Shown here: positions 25,760 through 34,021 of the stretch, in pieces
Layout of the letters: every line of letters starts with the position of its first letter
Numbering within the stretch: position 1 is the stretch's first letter
NCBI RefSeq assembly: GCF_008642355.1
Contig: NZ_CP029193.1
Location: forward strand, 5,170,001-5,234,000
Direction of reading: 5' to 3'
From: Streptomyces venezuelae
Lineage (GTDB): Bacteria > Actinomycetota > Actinomycetes > Streptomycetales > Streptomycetaceae
Length of the DNA: 64,000 bases
The notes under the pieces: generated by a model
What the model was told of the DNA's origin: nothing
Database searches by the model: none
What the model saw: only the letters and a program-made list of their open reading frames with translations
Position numbers and translations under genes: made by a program

Positions 25760-26365
25760 ATGAACATTCGGCGTACCGCGACGACCCGCAGGGCAATGAC
25801 CGCTGTCGCGATCACGACTGGGCTGGTCTTCACGGTGGCCGGTTGCGGCGGCGGAGACGGTGACGGCGACGAAGCCGAGAAAAGCGCGACCTCGACATCG
25901 TCTTCTGGGCAGGGCAAAGGGGGCGGCGGTAAGGATGGGAGCGAACAGACGCCCGAGACGGACGAAGTCCTGGCTGAGGTCAAGGGTGAGGAAAACATCA
26001 CCCTGACGGTCACCTCGGCCGTCCGGGATGCGGGCGGTTTTGTCACGGTCTCCGGCAAGGTGACGAACAACGGTGGAAGGTTCTGGGCAGCTGCCAACTG
26101 GCGTGGCGAGGAACGTGAGCTGAACAAGAATGGTTCCTCCGTGGCAGGTGCGAACCTGATCGACAACGTGGGCAAGAAGAAGTACCTGGTGCTGCGGGAC
26201 ACCGAGGGGCGATGCCTGTGCACGAAGTTCACCGGCGGCGTCAAACCCAGTCAGACAGCCGACTGGTTCGCCCAGTTCCCCGCCCCCCCAGAAGGAACGG
26301 ACAAGGTCACCTTCCAGGTGGGGTCGATGCCGCCCGCCCCCATCGAGATCTCCCAGGGCGAGTGA
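25760..26365 (+). CDS. Putative lipoprotein of the pilus block
   Basis: This 201-residue protein has a twin-Arg-rich N-terminus, hydrophobic segment and lipobox FTVAGC (Cys ~29), followed by an acidic, Ser/Gly-rich linker. The beta-rich domain (ITLTVTSAVRDAGGFVTVSGKVTN) resembles small immunoglobulin-like or DUF4352-type folds. GAGAAGGAAG precedes the ATG. It lies between tadG-like and the OmpA-like gene, so a role at the pilus or envelope is likely but unproven. Confidence 0.75.
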   Translation: MNIRRTATTRRAMTAVAITTGLVFTVAGCGGGDGDGDEAEKSATSTSSSGQGKGGGGKDGSEQTPETDEVLAEVKGEENITLTVTSAVRDAGGFVTVSGKVTNNGGRFWAAANWRGEERELNKNGSSVAGANLIDNVGKKKYLVLRDTEGRCLCTKFTGGVKPSQTADWFAQFPAPPEGTDKVTFQVGSMPPAPIEISQGE

Positions 26366-26369
26366 CCGC

Positions 26370-27011
26370 ATGACCCGCCACCTCCGCCACCTCGCGGGCG
26401 CCGCCACCCTCACGACCCTGATCCTCATCGCCCCGTCGGCCCACGCCGACGAAGACCCCCCCGCCCCACCCGGCAGCACCACCACCTCCCCACCCCCGAA
26501 GGTGGACGCCAACAGTCCGGGGCTGAAGCTCGCCGACGGCGCCACGCTCGCGCCGGCCAAGGTGCTGGACATCAAGTCCGTCGTCGAGGACCTCGGCGGC
26601 GAGGAGCGCCGCGAGGACACCAACACCGACGTGAAGTTCGCGCTGCAGGCGGAAGTCCTGTTCCCCAAGGACAGCTCGAAGCTGAACCCCGAGGCGAACG
26701 CCCGCATCCAGGCGATCGCGGAGGAGGCCGAGGCCCAGAAGGCCACGGACGTCCGCGTCTTCGGCTTCACGGACAACCTCGGCTCCTACAGCCACGGCAA
26801 GAAACTCTCCCGCGAACGCGCCGAAGCGGTCCACGACAGGCTCGCGAGCCACCTCGGCCCGGACGTCACGTACTCCGTTCGCGGCTACAGCGAGGACTAC
26901 CCCATCGCGGACAACGGTTCAGAGGAGGGCCGCAAGAAGAACCGCCGCGTCGAGGTGTCCTTCCCCCGAGGCACGACGGACGACGCCCCCGGCACGGAAA
27001 CCACCGGCTGA
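26370..27011 (+). CDS. Secreted OmpA-family peptidoglycan-binding protein
   Basis: The 213-residue protein has a signal peptide (~1-26, ending AHA), a Pro/Thr linker, and an OmpA C-terminal-like domain: VLFPKDSSKLNPEANARIQAI, VRVFGFTDNLGS, LSRERAEAV, and the terminal GRKKNRRVEVSF. This domain binds meso- or LL-DAP peptidoglycan. It starts 4 nt after the lipoprotein stop and probably anchors the Tad machinery to the wall. Confidence 0.85.
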   Translation: MTRHLRHLAGAATLTTLILIAPSAHADEDPPAPPGSTTTSPPPKVDANSPGLKLADGATLAPAKVLDIKSVVEDLGGEERREDTNTDVKFALQAEVLFPKDSSKLNPEANARIQAIAEEAEAQKATDVRVFGFTDNLGSYSHGKKLSRERAEAVHDRLASHLGPDVTYSVRGYSEDYPIADNGSEEGRKKNRRVEVSFPRGTTDDAPGTETTG

Positions 27012-27049
27012 GCCCCACGCCCGCCCTCGCCCCACCCCGCCCCCAATGC

Positions 27050-27055
27050 CAGGAT
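27050..27055 (+). promoter_or_regulatory. Possible -10 of a leaderless transcript
   Basis: CAGGAT ends 6 nt before the methyltransferase ATG and no Shine-Dalgarno is present. Weak match to TANNNT. Confidence 0.3.
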
Positions 27056-27061
27056 TGCCCC

Positions 27062-27892
27062 ATGAACAGCAATCCCGCAGACCAGGGCCGGGGCAAGAGC
27101 GGCGAGGGCCAGGTTCAGGGTCCGCGCCAAGCGCCCCGTACCTTCGACGACCTCGTGGCCGAGGCCGAGGCCGCGCCCACCGAAGGGTGGGACTTCTCCT
27201 GGTTCGAGGGGCGGGCCACCGAGGAACGGCCCTCGTGGCGATACGCGGAGGCGATGGCCCGACGGCTCGCCCGCGCCTCCGCGAGCCTGGACATCCAGAC
27301 CGGTGGCGGCGAAGTGCTGGCCTCCGCCGCCACGCTTCCGCCGCTCGCCGTCGCCACGGAAGGCTGGCCCGCGAACGTCGCGAAGGCCACCGCCCTGCTG
27401 CACCCGCGCGGGGTCGTGGTCGTCGCGGCACCGGAGGACGCACCGCTGCCGTTCGCCGACGGCGCGTTCGACCTCGTCACCAGCCGTCACCCGGTGAAGC
27501 CCCGCTTCGACGAGATCACCCGTGTCCTGCGGCCCGGTGGTACGTACTTCGCGCAGCACGTCGGACCCGCCAGCGTCTTCGAAGTCGTGGAGTATTTTCT
27601 CGGTCCGCAGGCGGAGGACGTCAGGAACGCCCGCCACCCGGACCAGGAGCGCGCCGAGGCCGAAGCCGCGGGGCTCGAAGTCGTCGAGCTGCGCGCGGAG
27701 CGGCTGCGCATGGAGTTCCGCGACATCGGCGCGGTCGTCCACTTCCTGCGCAAGGTGGTGTGGATGGTCCCGGGCTTCACCGTGGAGGCGTACCGGCCGC
27801 GGCTGCGTGAACTCCACGACCGCATCCGGGCGGAAGGCCCCTTCGTGGCCCACAGCACGCGGCACCTCTTCGAGCTCCGCAAGCCGGAATAG
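27062..27892 (+). CDS. Class I SAM-dependent methyltransferase
   Basis: This 276-residue protein shows a Rossmann-like methyltransferase: LDIQTGGGEVLASA corresponds to motif I, APLPFADGAFDLVTSRHPVKP to motif III/IV, and ITRVLRPGGTYFAQHVGP to the post-motif strand. The substrate is not predictable. It is transcribed alone after the ompA-like gene, probably from a promoter with the -10 only 6 nt before the start. Confidence 0.8.
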   Translation: MNSNPADQGRGKSGEGQVQGPRQAPRTFDDLVAEAEAAPTEGWDFSWFEGRATEERPSWRYAEAMARRLARASASLDIQTGGGEVLASAATLPPLAVATEGWPANVAKATALLHPRGVVVVAAPEDAPLPFADGAFDLVTSRHPVKPRFDEITRVLRPGGTYFAQHVGPASVFEVVEYFLGPQAEDVRNARHPDQERAEAEAAGLEVVELRAERLRMEFRDIGAVVHFLRKVVWMVPGFTVEAYRPRLRELHDRIRAEGPFVAHSTRHLFELRKPE

Positions 27893-28071
27893 GGGCGCCT
27901 AAAGCCGCTCGGACCCTGCAAGCGGGCGTAACGATCCAAATATCGCTACATCACCATGTACCCACCGAACTAGAAGCCTTGATTCCGCATCGTTATCAAT
28001 ACTGGCTCGTTCCGTCCCCGGGTGTCGCGTAAGTTCAGACCAAGGCTAATTCGCGTGAGCAAACCGCGCGT

Positions 28072-28108
28072 GCGGTGCCGCGCAGTGGAGGGGACCGCGC
28101 GGCACCGC
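28072..28108. repeat. 12-bp perfect inverted repeat
   Basis: GCGGTGCCGCGC at 28072-28083 and its reverse complement at 28097-28108 flank a 13-nt loop. It may form a stem in an RNA or serve as a binding site. Confidence 0.55.
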
Positions 28109-28329
28109 GAGCCGTCACTCACCACCCCGCCCGCCACTGCTCCCGGCGCCGTCCGCGACGATCCGCGCGCCCCGGCGCAAATAGCGGCCCGGCACTCCGG
28201 CGCGTCAAGCACGCGACATCCGAGGGGTCCCTCTTCGGGGTTACCGCCACGCCCGGCCGAAATTCGCCCCCGAACCCGTAATTCCGCCGGTAGAACGGGA
28301 TCGCGCAGTCGTCGGCCGGTCTCGGAGAG

Positions 28330-28433
28330 TAGTTGTGGGGCGCCAATGCACCCAGCAGCACTTACGAAGGGTTATGGTGGAAACCCCCCCTCGGGCCGGT
28401 CCGTCTCCCCCCCACGGACCGGCCCGATTTTTT
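28330..28433 (+). ncRNA. Candidate small RNA, possibly 6C-like
   Basis: Only the 3' end is firm: a 13-bp stem with a C-rich loop followed by six Ts. The sequence has two runs of seven Cs, at 28384-28390 and inside the terminator loop at 28407-28413. The actinobacterial 6C RNA is known for two hairpins with C-rich loops and a terminator, so the resemblance is notable. However, the first C run is not clearly enclosed by a stem here. The 5' end given is arbitrary; the transcript could begin anywhere after ~27930. Confidence 0.45.
28392..28433 (+). terminator. Strong intrinsic terminator
   Basis: A perfect 13-bp stem (left arm 28392-28404, right arm 28414-28426) encloses CTCCCCCCC and is followed by ATTTTTTG. 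One of the few classical T-tract terminators in the window. Confidence 0.85.
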
Positions 28434-28480
28434 GTGCCACCGGGGAGCGGCCGGAAATCCGCGGAAGATCGACATCCCGT

Positions 28481-28486
28481 TATCGT
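28481..28486 (+). promoter_or_regulatory. Probable -10 box, leaderless start
   Basis: TATCGT ends 7 nt before the ATG at 28494, placing transcription start at or next to the start codon. Confidence 0.4.
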
Positions 28487-28493
28487 CAGGGAC

Positions 28494-29048
28494 ATGTCGA
28501 ACCCATTCCCCCCACCCCCTGGCCCGCCCCACCAGCCCGGCCCTCCGCAGCAGGCCCCGGCCCAGCCCGGCCTCCCCACCTACCAGGGCCCCGCCCAGGA
28601 CCCCGCCCACGCATACGCACAGGGGTACGGGCAAGGCTACGGACAGGGGTACGGGTACGGGTACGGCTACGGGGCAGGGCCGATGGGTCCTCCGAAGATG
28701 CCCGGCGTCGTCCGCGCCGCGCAGATCGTCATATGGGTGCTCGCCGGGCTCACCGTCCTCGGCAGCATCATCCTGATAGCCGCCGTCAACCCGGAGACGG
28801 GCGGCGCCGCGCTCGGCGTGAACGTCTGCCTTCTCGTCGCGGCCGGCATGGCCTTCCGGTTCGGCAGCGCGGGTCACGGCATACGGGTGACGTGCATCGT
28901 CCTGATGAGCGTGCAGATCCTCTTCGGGCTCGGCGGCACGGCCGGGGGCAACCCGGGCGGTCTGCTGCCGATGCTCGGCGCGATCGCCACGGTCATCCTG
29001 CTCTCGCAGAGCGCCGCCGGCGCCTGGTTCAAGCGCCCGCGCGCCTGA
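28494..29048 (+). CDS. Small membrane protein with Pro/Gly/Tyr-rich N-terminus
   Basis: This 184-residue protein has ~65 disordered residues rich in Pro and Gln and a run of GY(G) repeats, then ~4 hydrophobic segments (VVRAAQIVIWVLAGLTVLGS onward). This layout is common in Streptomyces membrane proteins of unknown function. It has no recognised catalytic motif and is monocistronic. A very strong hairpin follows. Confidence 0.75.
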   Translation: MSNPFPPPPGPPHQPGPPQQAPAQPGLPTYQGPAQDPAHAYAQGYGQGYGQGYGYGYGYGAGPMGPPKMPGVVRAAQIVIWVLAGLTVLGSIILIAAVNPETGGAALGVNVCLLVAAGMAFRFGSAGHGIRVTCIVLMSVQILFGLGGTAGGNPGGLLPMLGAIATVILLSQSAAGAWFKRPRA

Positions 29049-29105
29049 CGGACCGACACGCCCGGCTCGGCCGGTACGCCCGGCGCGCCCGGCACGCCCG
29101 GGACA

Positions 29106-29160
29106 GACGTGAGGGAGCCCCGGGCGGAGCACGTGTCTCCGCCCGGGGCTCCCTCACGTC
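29106..29160. terminator. 24-bp perfect-stem bidirectional terminator
   Basis: Arms 29106-29129 and 29137-29160 are perfect complements around a 7-nt loop, between convergent genes. It has no T run. Confidence 0.85.
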
Positions 29161-29172
29161 CGCCCCGCCGGA

Positions 29173-30210
29173 TCAGCCCCGCCCGGCCCAGATGTTCGTG
29201 CCCGGCGTCGACACCGCGAACGTGTCGATCGCCGTCAGCTCCTCGTCCGTCAGCTTCGGGCCCGCGAGCGCCGCCACGTTCTCCTCCAGCTGCCGGACGC
29301 TGGACGCGCCGATCAGCGCCGACGTCATCCGCTCGTCGCGCAGCACCCAGTTGAGGGCGAGCTGGGCCAGGGACTGGCCGCGGCCGGCCGCGATGTCGTT
29401 CAGGCCGTTGAGGCGGCGTACGACCTCGTCGCTCAGGAGATCCGGGTCCAGGGACTTGCCCTGCGTCGCGCGCGAGCCCTCCGGAATGCCGTTCAGGTAC
29501 TTGTTCGTGAGCAGGCCCTGCGCGAGCGGGACGAAGGAGATGCAGCCCATGCCCGCCGCCTCCAGCGTGTCGAGCAGCCCGTCGTCCTCCGTCCAGCGGT
29601 TGATCATCGAGTACGACGGCTGGTGGATGAGCGCCGGCACGCCCATCTCCCGCAGCAGCCGCGCCGCTTCCGCGGTCTGCTCGCTGTTGTACGACGACAC
29701 GCCGACGTAGAGCGCCTTGCCCTGCTGCACCGCGGAGGCGAGCGCACCCATCGTCTCCTCGAGCGGGGTGTCCGGGTCGAAGCGGTGGGAGTAGAAGATG
29801 TCTACGTAGTCGAGACCCATCCGGTCGAGTGACGCGTCCAGCGACGACAGCAGGTACTTGCGGCTGCCCCACTCGCCGTACGGGCCCGGGTGCATCAGGT
29901 AGCCCGCCTTGGTCGAGATGACCAGCTCGTCGCGGTAGGGGGCGAAGTCCTGGGCGAAGAGCTTGCCGAAGTTGAGTTCCGCGGAACCGGGCGGCGGACC
30001 GTAGTTGTTCGCCAGGTCGAAGTGCGTGACGCCCAGGTCGAAGGCGCGGCGCAGGATCGCGCGCTGCGTGTCGAGGGCCTTGTCGTCGCCGAAGTTGTGC
30101 CAGAGACCGAGCGAGACGGCGGGCAGCTTCAGGCCGCTGCGGCCCGTACGGCGGTACTCCATCGAGTCGTACCGGTCCTGTGCCGCGCGATACATAGACG
30201 TGTCGTTCAT
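29173..30210 (-). CDS. Aldo/keto reductase (YghZ/MgrA-like)
   Basis: The 345-residue (alpha/beta)8 NADPH-dependent oxidoreductase shows tetrad residues: Asp and Tyr in FDLANNYGPPPGSAE, Lys in ISTKAG, His in FYSHRFD. The GPPPGSAE motif and length match the L-glyceraldehyde-3-phosphate reductase group (AKR14). It probably reduces small aldehydes. Monocistronic. A TAGCTT hexamer 7 nt before the ATG suggests a leaderless mRNA. Confidence 0.88.
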   Translation of the reverse strand: MNDTSMYRAAQDRYDSMEYRRTGRSGLKLPAVSLGLWHNFGDDKALDTQRAILRRAFDLGVTHFDLANNYGPPPGSAELNFGKLFAQDFAPYRDELVISTKAGYLMHPGPYGEWGSRKYLLSSLDASLDRMGLDYVDIFYSHRFDPDTPLEETMGALASAVQQGKALYVGVSSYNSEQTAEAARLLREMGVPALIHQPSYSMINRWTEDDGLLDTLEAAGMGCISFVPLAQGLLTNKYLNGIPEGSRATQGKSLDPDLLSDEVVRRLNGLNDIAAGRGQSLAQLALNWVLRDERMTSALIGASSVRQLEENVAALAGPKLTDEELTAIDTFAVSTPGTNIWAGRG

Positions 30211-30217
30211 GGGTACG

Positions 30218-30223
30218 AAGCTA
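30218..30223 (-). promoter_or_regulatory. Probable -10 box of aldo/keto reductase gene
   Basis: TAGCTT on the minus strand ends 7 nt before the ATG; no Shine-Dalgarno is present. Confidence 0.4.
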
Positions 30224-30338
30224 CTTCAGCGTCCTAGTACCCGACTGTGGAGGGACGCTTGAGCGGCGGTAGGGTGTCGCCCTCGGGGTTGCTCTGGGCG
30301 CGCCCCTGGAGATCGCCATCTGCTGGAGGCTGACACAC

Positions 30339-31100
30339 GTGAACCTGCGCGACCTGGTGTACGGACTTTACGCACGCCGGGTGGAAGGCCGCCTCGACCA
30401 CGACCAGGTGCCGAAGCACATCGGGGTCATCCTCGACGGCAACCGTCGCTGGGCGAAGGCTGCGGGCGGGACCACCGCACAGGGCCACCAGGCGGGCGCA
30501 CACAAGATCGAGGAGTTCCTCGGCTGGTGCGCGGAGACGGACGTCGAGGTCGTCACGCTGTGGATGCTCTCGACCGACAACTTCGACCGTCCCGACGACG
30601 AGCTGAAGCCGCTCCTCGGCATCATCGAGGCCACCGTCCGCTCGCTCGTCGCCGACGGCCGCTGGCGCGTGCACCACGTCGGCGCGCTCGACCTGCTGCC
30701 CGCCCACACCCAGATGGTCATGAAGGAAGCCGAGGAGGCGACCCGCACCAACACCGGGATACTGGTCAACGTCGCCGTCGGCTACGGCGGGCGCCAGGAG
30801 ATCGCCGACGCGGTCCGCTCGTTGCTCCTGGAGCAGGCGGACAAGGGCCGTACCCTGGAGGAGGCCGCGGAGAGCGTCGACATCGACCAGATCTCCAAGC
30901 ACCTCTACACCAGCGGCCAGCCGGACCCCGACCTGGTGATCCGTACGAGTGGTGAGCAGCGGCTCTCCGGATTCATGCTCTGGCAGTCCGCGCACTCCGA
31001 GTACTACTTCTGCGAAGTCTTCTGGCCGGCCTTCCGCAAGGTCGATTTCCTGCGTGCGCTGCGTGATTACGCGGCCCGCCACCGCCGTTACGGGGGATGA
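30339..31100 (+). CDS. uppS: cis-isoprenyl diphosphate synthase (UppS family)
   Basis: This 253-residue protein has the cis-prenyltransferase signature GVILDGNRRWAK with the catalytic Asp, the conserved region STDNFDRP and the C-terminal RTSGEQRLSGFMLWQSAHSE. It condenses IPP onto allylic diphosphates to make polyprenyl carriers or Z-farnesyl diphosphate at the membrane. Actinobacteria often carry two copies, so this may be the short-chain (Rv1086-like) one. The GTG start follows GGAGG. Confidence 0.9.
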   Translation: MNLRDLVYGLYARRVEGRLDHDQVPKHIGVILDGNRRWAKAAGGTTAQGHQAGAHKIEEFLGWCAETDVEVVTLWMLSTDNFDRPDDELKPLLGIIEATVRSLVADGRWRVHHVGALDLLPAHTQMVMKEAEEATRTNTGILVNVAVGYGGRQEIADAVRSLLLEQADKGRTLEEAAESVDIDQISKHLYTSGQPDPDLVIRTSGEQRLSGFMLWQSAHSEYYFCEVFWPAFRKVDFLRALRDYAARHRRYGG

Positions 31101-31432
31101 CTCCGCGGCGCCCCTGAGGTCGGGGCCACCCAGAGTTAACCAACGCGTCGTCATATGCCCTGGCATGGCTGCGCATGTTCGAGGGAATACCCCTTCCAGG
31201 TCGACGTCCGAGCAGTGTCCGACAGGGACGTCGTATCTCAGCGGACGGCATGGGCCGTCCGCCCGGGAGGTCCTTTGCACCAGGACGACCGTGTGAGCAG
31301 CGCGGGCGACGTGGAGGGCCGGTACTCGGCCCGCGCATCGCGGCCCGTGACCGGTCCGGTTCACAGCCGCCGGATCGCCCCCGGTATCCCTCCCGTCGCT
31401 CCCCGACCTCATCCGAGGGGGTACGTCCTTCC
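31101..31432. other. 332-bp leader before phoH
   Basis: No family-like gene is visible. A perfect hairpin, GCGGACGGC with GCCGTCCGC around ATGG, lies at 31241-31262. The region could be a long 5' leader of phoH. The upstream extension of the phoH frame shows no conservation-like features. Confidence 0.45.
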
Positions 31433-32755
31433 GTGGTGAACAGCACAAAGCGCCGCATGCCCGACAGGCGCACCTACGTTCTCGACACCAGCGTCCTGCT
31501 GGCCGACCCGAACGCCCTGACCCGCTTCGACGAGCACGAAGTCGTGCTGCCGATCGTCGTGGTGACGGAGCTGGAGGCCAAGCGGCACCACCCGGAGCTC
31601 GGTTACTTCGCCCGGCAGGCGCTGCGCCTGCTGGACGACTTCCGTATCCGGCACGGCCGCCTGGACGCCCCGATCCCCATCGGGGACCTGGGCGGCTCGC
31701 TGCGCGTCGAGCTCAACCACTCCGATCCCGGCGTGCTCCCGGCCGGCTACCGGTTGGGGGACAACGACTCACGGATTCTCGCCGTAGCACGCAATCTCCA
31801 GGCGGAGGGGTACGACGTCACGGTCGTCTCCAAGGACCTGCCGCTCAGGATCAAGGCGTCGTCGGTGGGGCTCCTCGCCGAGGAGTACCGCGCCGAGCTC
31901 GCCATCACGGACTCCGGCTGGACCGGCATGTCCGAACTGACGCTCTCCGGTGAACAGGTGGATCTCCTCTTCGAGGAGGACACCCTCTATGTCCCCGAGG
32001 CGGCGGAGCTGCCCGTGCACACGGGCCTCACCATCCAGTCCGAGCGGGGCAAGGCCCTCGGCCGGGTCACGGCGGAGGGCAACGTCCGGCTCGTGCGCGG
32101 CGACCGCGAGGCATTCGGGCTGAAGGGGAGGAGCGCGGAGCAGCGGGTCGCGCTCGATCTGCTCCTCGACCCGGACGTCGGCATCGTCTCGATGGGCGGG
32201 CGCGCGGGCACCGGCAAGTCGGCGCTCGCCCTCTGCGCGGGCCTGGAGGCCGTCCTGGAGCGCAGGCAGCACCAGAAGGTGATGGTCTTCCGGCCGCTGT
32301 ACGCGGTGGGTGGGCAGGAGCTCGGCTATCTGCCCGGCACCGAGGCCGAGAAGATGGGGCCCTGGGCGCAGGCGGTCTTCGACACGCTGGGCTCGGTGGC
32401 GGGCAAGGAGGTCATCGAGGAGGTCACCGCGCGCGGGATGCTCGAAGTGCTCCCGCTCACCCACATCCGCGGACGCTCGCTGCACGACGCGTTCGTGATC
32501 GTGGACGAGGCGCAATCCCTGGAACGGAACGTCCTGTTGACCGTTCTGTCCCGAATCGGGGCGAACTCCCGTGTCGTACTGACCCATGACGTGGCGCAGC
32601 GCGACAACCTCCGCGTGGGGCGGTACGACGGCGTGGTCGCCGTCGTCGAGAAGCTGAAGGGGCATCCGCTCTTCGCGCACGTGACGCTCACCCGCTCGGA
32701 GCGGTCGCAGATCGCGGCCCTGGTGACCGAAATGCTGGAGGACGGTCACATCTGA
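31433..32755 (+). CDS. phoH: PIN-PhoH family protein (RNase/ATPase)
   Basis: The 440-residue protein has an N-terminal PIN nuclease domain ([12 protein letters not shown], acidic residues in VTELEAK and [11 protein letters not shown]) and a C-terminal PhoH ATPase with Walker [13 protein letters not shown] and DEAQ-type Walker B VIVDEAQS. Mycobacterial PhoH2 of this architecture unwinds and cleaves RNA. Two adjacent GTG codons (31433, 31436) can start it, after GAGGGGG. Confidence 0.9.
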   Translation: MVNSTKRRMPDRRTYVLDTSVLLADPNALTRFDEHEVVLPIVVVTELEAKRHHPELGYFARQALRLLDDFRIRHGRLDAPIPIGDLGGSLRVELNHSDPGVLPAGYRLGDNDSRILAVARNLQAEGYDVTVVSKDLPLRIKASSVGLLAEEYRAELAITDSGWTGMSELTLSGEQVDLLFEEDTLYVPEAAELPVHTGLTIQSERGKALGRVTAEGNVRLVRGDREAFGLKGRSAEQRVALDLLLDPDVGIVSMGGRAGTGKSALALCAGLEAVLERRQHQKVMVFRPLYAVGGQELGYLPGTEAEKMGPWAQAVFDTLGSVAGKEVIEEVTARGMLEVLPLTHIRGRSLHDAFVIVDEAQSLERNVLLTVLSRIGANSRVVLTHDVAQRDNLRVGRYDGVVAVVEKLKGHPLFAHVTLTRSERSQIAALVTEMLEDGHI

Positions 32756-33164
32756 GGCAGTACATGGCAGTTGCACCACTCAGGACGCCGTCCGGCAAAG
32801 CGAAGGAGCCTAGCCGGGCGGCGTCTTGCTGCACCCCTGTTTCCGGAAAACTCCTGGGGCAAACGGGGTGTGAGCTTTCCCACGCAACGGAGAATTGCCT
32901 TGCGGTGTCCGGCTGGGGCAGAGTCTGGGTCCTGTCAGGCCCCGCATGCGACACACGTGTACCCCCAGCGGTACGACAACTCGAGCACCACAGAACTTCA
33001 TAGTGACTGTCGCATGCCGCCCGAAGCATCACGCGACGCTCCCGTCACGGGAGTTGTCCACCGGGTCCGTGCCTCCCGTGACCGATGGACCAGCGGAGGC
33101 CAGTGCCAGGGGCACGATTGCGTCCGCGAGGTCACCTATGCGGGCGATGCTGGAAGGAAACCGT
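32756..33164. other. 409-bp leader of the transglycosylase gene
   Basis: No gene is recognised. The length and position upstream of a cell-wall hydrolase recall riboswitch-controlled actinobacterial hydrolases. Small hairpins are present, for example CTCCCG/CGGGAG near 33041-33055, but the conserved core of the c-di-AMP (ydaO) riboswitch was not recognised. Confidence 0.4.
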
Positions 33165-33884
33165 GTGAGCCGGATTTCGGTCCGGGGATTCGCCGTGGCT
33201 TCTGCCACCGCGGTCACCACCGTCGGCGCTGTCGTGGGTGTCGCCTCGGGCGACACCCAGCCCTCGAACACGAACGACATCGAGGCAGCGGCAAGCGACG
33301 CGACGCTCCTCGCAGACATACCCGCGGGTCAGCAGGCCCAGGTCCAGACCGCGTCCCTGACGCAGCAGGCCGACGCGCAGGCCATGGCCGCCGACACCGC
33401 AGCGAAGAAGACCGCAGCGGAGGAGGCCCGCAAGCAGGCCGCCGCATCGGCGATCGAGAAGCAGAAGGCCGCGGAGAAGGAAGAGGCGGCCAAGAAGGCC
33501 GCGCTCAAGAAGGAGCGTGAGGAGAAGGCCGAGACCAAGGCCAGCCGCTCCTCCGCCCGCGACGCCTCCAGCTTCAAGCCCCAGGGCTCCTACACGGTCG
33601 CTCAGGTCCAGGCGATGGCACGGCAGATGGTCCCCGGGGACCAGTTCCAGTGCTTCAGCAACATCGTCAACCACGAGTCCACGTGGAACTACAAGGCGGT
33701 CAACGCCTCTTCGGGTGCCTACGGCCTCGTCCAGGCGCTGCCCGGTTCCAAGATGGCCTCGGCGGGCGCCGACTGGCAGACCAACCCGGCCACGCAGATC
33801 AAGTGGGGCCTGAACTACATGAACGACCGCTACGGAAGCCCGTGCGGAGCATGGAGCTTCTGGCAGGCGAACAACTGGTACTAG
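33165..33884 (+). CDS. Secreted transglycosylase-like (SLT) cell-wall hydrolase
   Basis: This 239-residue protein has a signal peptide (~1-30) and an Ala/Lys/Glu-rich coiled-coil region (~65-125). A C-terminal lytic-transglycosylase-like domain carries the catalytic Glu in NHESTWNYKA, then SSGAYGLVQALPGSKMA and the terminal WGLNYMNDRYGSPCGAWSFW. It probably cleaves peptidoglycan glycan strands during growth or germination. The GTG at 33165 has GGAAGG 7 nt upstream; a longer frame exists but lacks a start signal. Confidence 0.88.
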   Translation: MSRISVRGFAVASATAVTTVGAVVGVASGDTQPSNTNDIEAAASDATLLADIPAGQQAQVQTASLTQQADAQAMAADTAAKKTAAEEARKQAAASAIEKQKAAEKEEAAKKAALKKEREEKAETKASRSSARDASSFKPQGSYTVAQVQAMARQMVPGDQFQCFSNIVNHESTWNYKAVNASSGAYGLVQALPGSKMASAGADWQTNPATQIKWGLNYMNDRYGSPCGAWSFWQANNWY

Positions 33885-33916
33885 GCCCCTCGTGCGGCCG
33901 TACCGCGCTCAACCTC

Positions 33917-33953
33917 GCGAGGCCCCTCACCGTCCTACGGTGAGGGGCCTCGC
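33917..33953. terminator. 17-bp perfect hairpin terminator
   Basis: Arms 33917-33933 and 33937-33953 pair perfectly around CCT, 33 bp after the SLT gene stop. Confidence 0.8.
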
Positions 33954-34021
33954 CCGTGTACGGTCGGTCCGGACAGCTCCAGGGGGGAGTGGTGGGGAAA
34001 GACGGGGGTAGAGGACGGATC

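Larger units (their letters stand above)
27893..28493. other. 600-bp gene-free region with AT-richer segment and hairpins
   Basis: No convincing protein gene. 27930-28020 is unusually AT-rich for this genome and could hold a promoter. A 12-bp inverted repeat lies at 28072-28108, and a strong terminator with six Ts ends at 28433. The next gene starts at 28494. Because no rightward gene precedes the terminator closely, an independent small transcript is likely. Confidence 0.6.

Noticed and set aside
28022..29710. 562-codon rightward frame spanning the small RNA region and two genes
   Set aside because: It crosses a strong terminator, the membrane protein gene and part of the aldo/keto reductase; composition is Arg/Pro/Ser shadow type.
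32756..33164. c-di-AMP (ydaO) riboswitch
   Set aside because: The location is suggestive, but the conserved core words were not recognised, so it is not called as a riboswitch.
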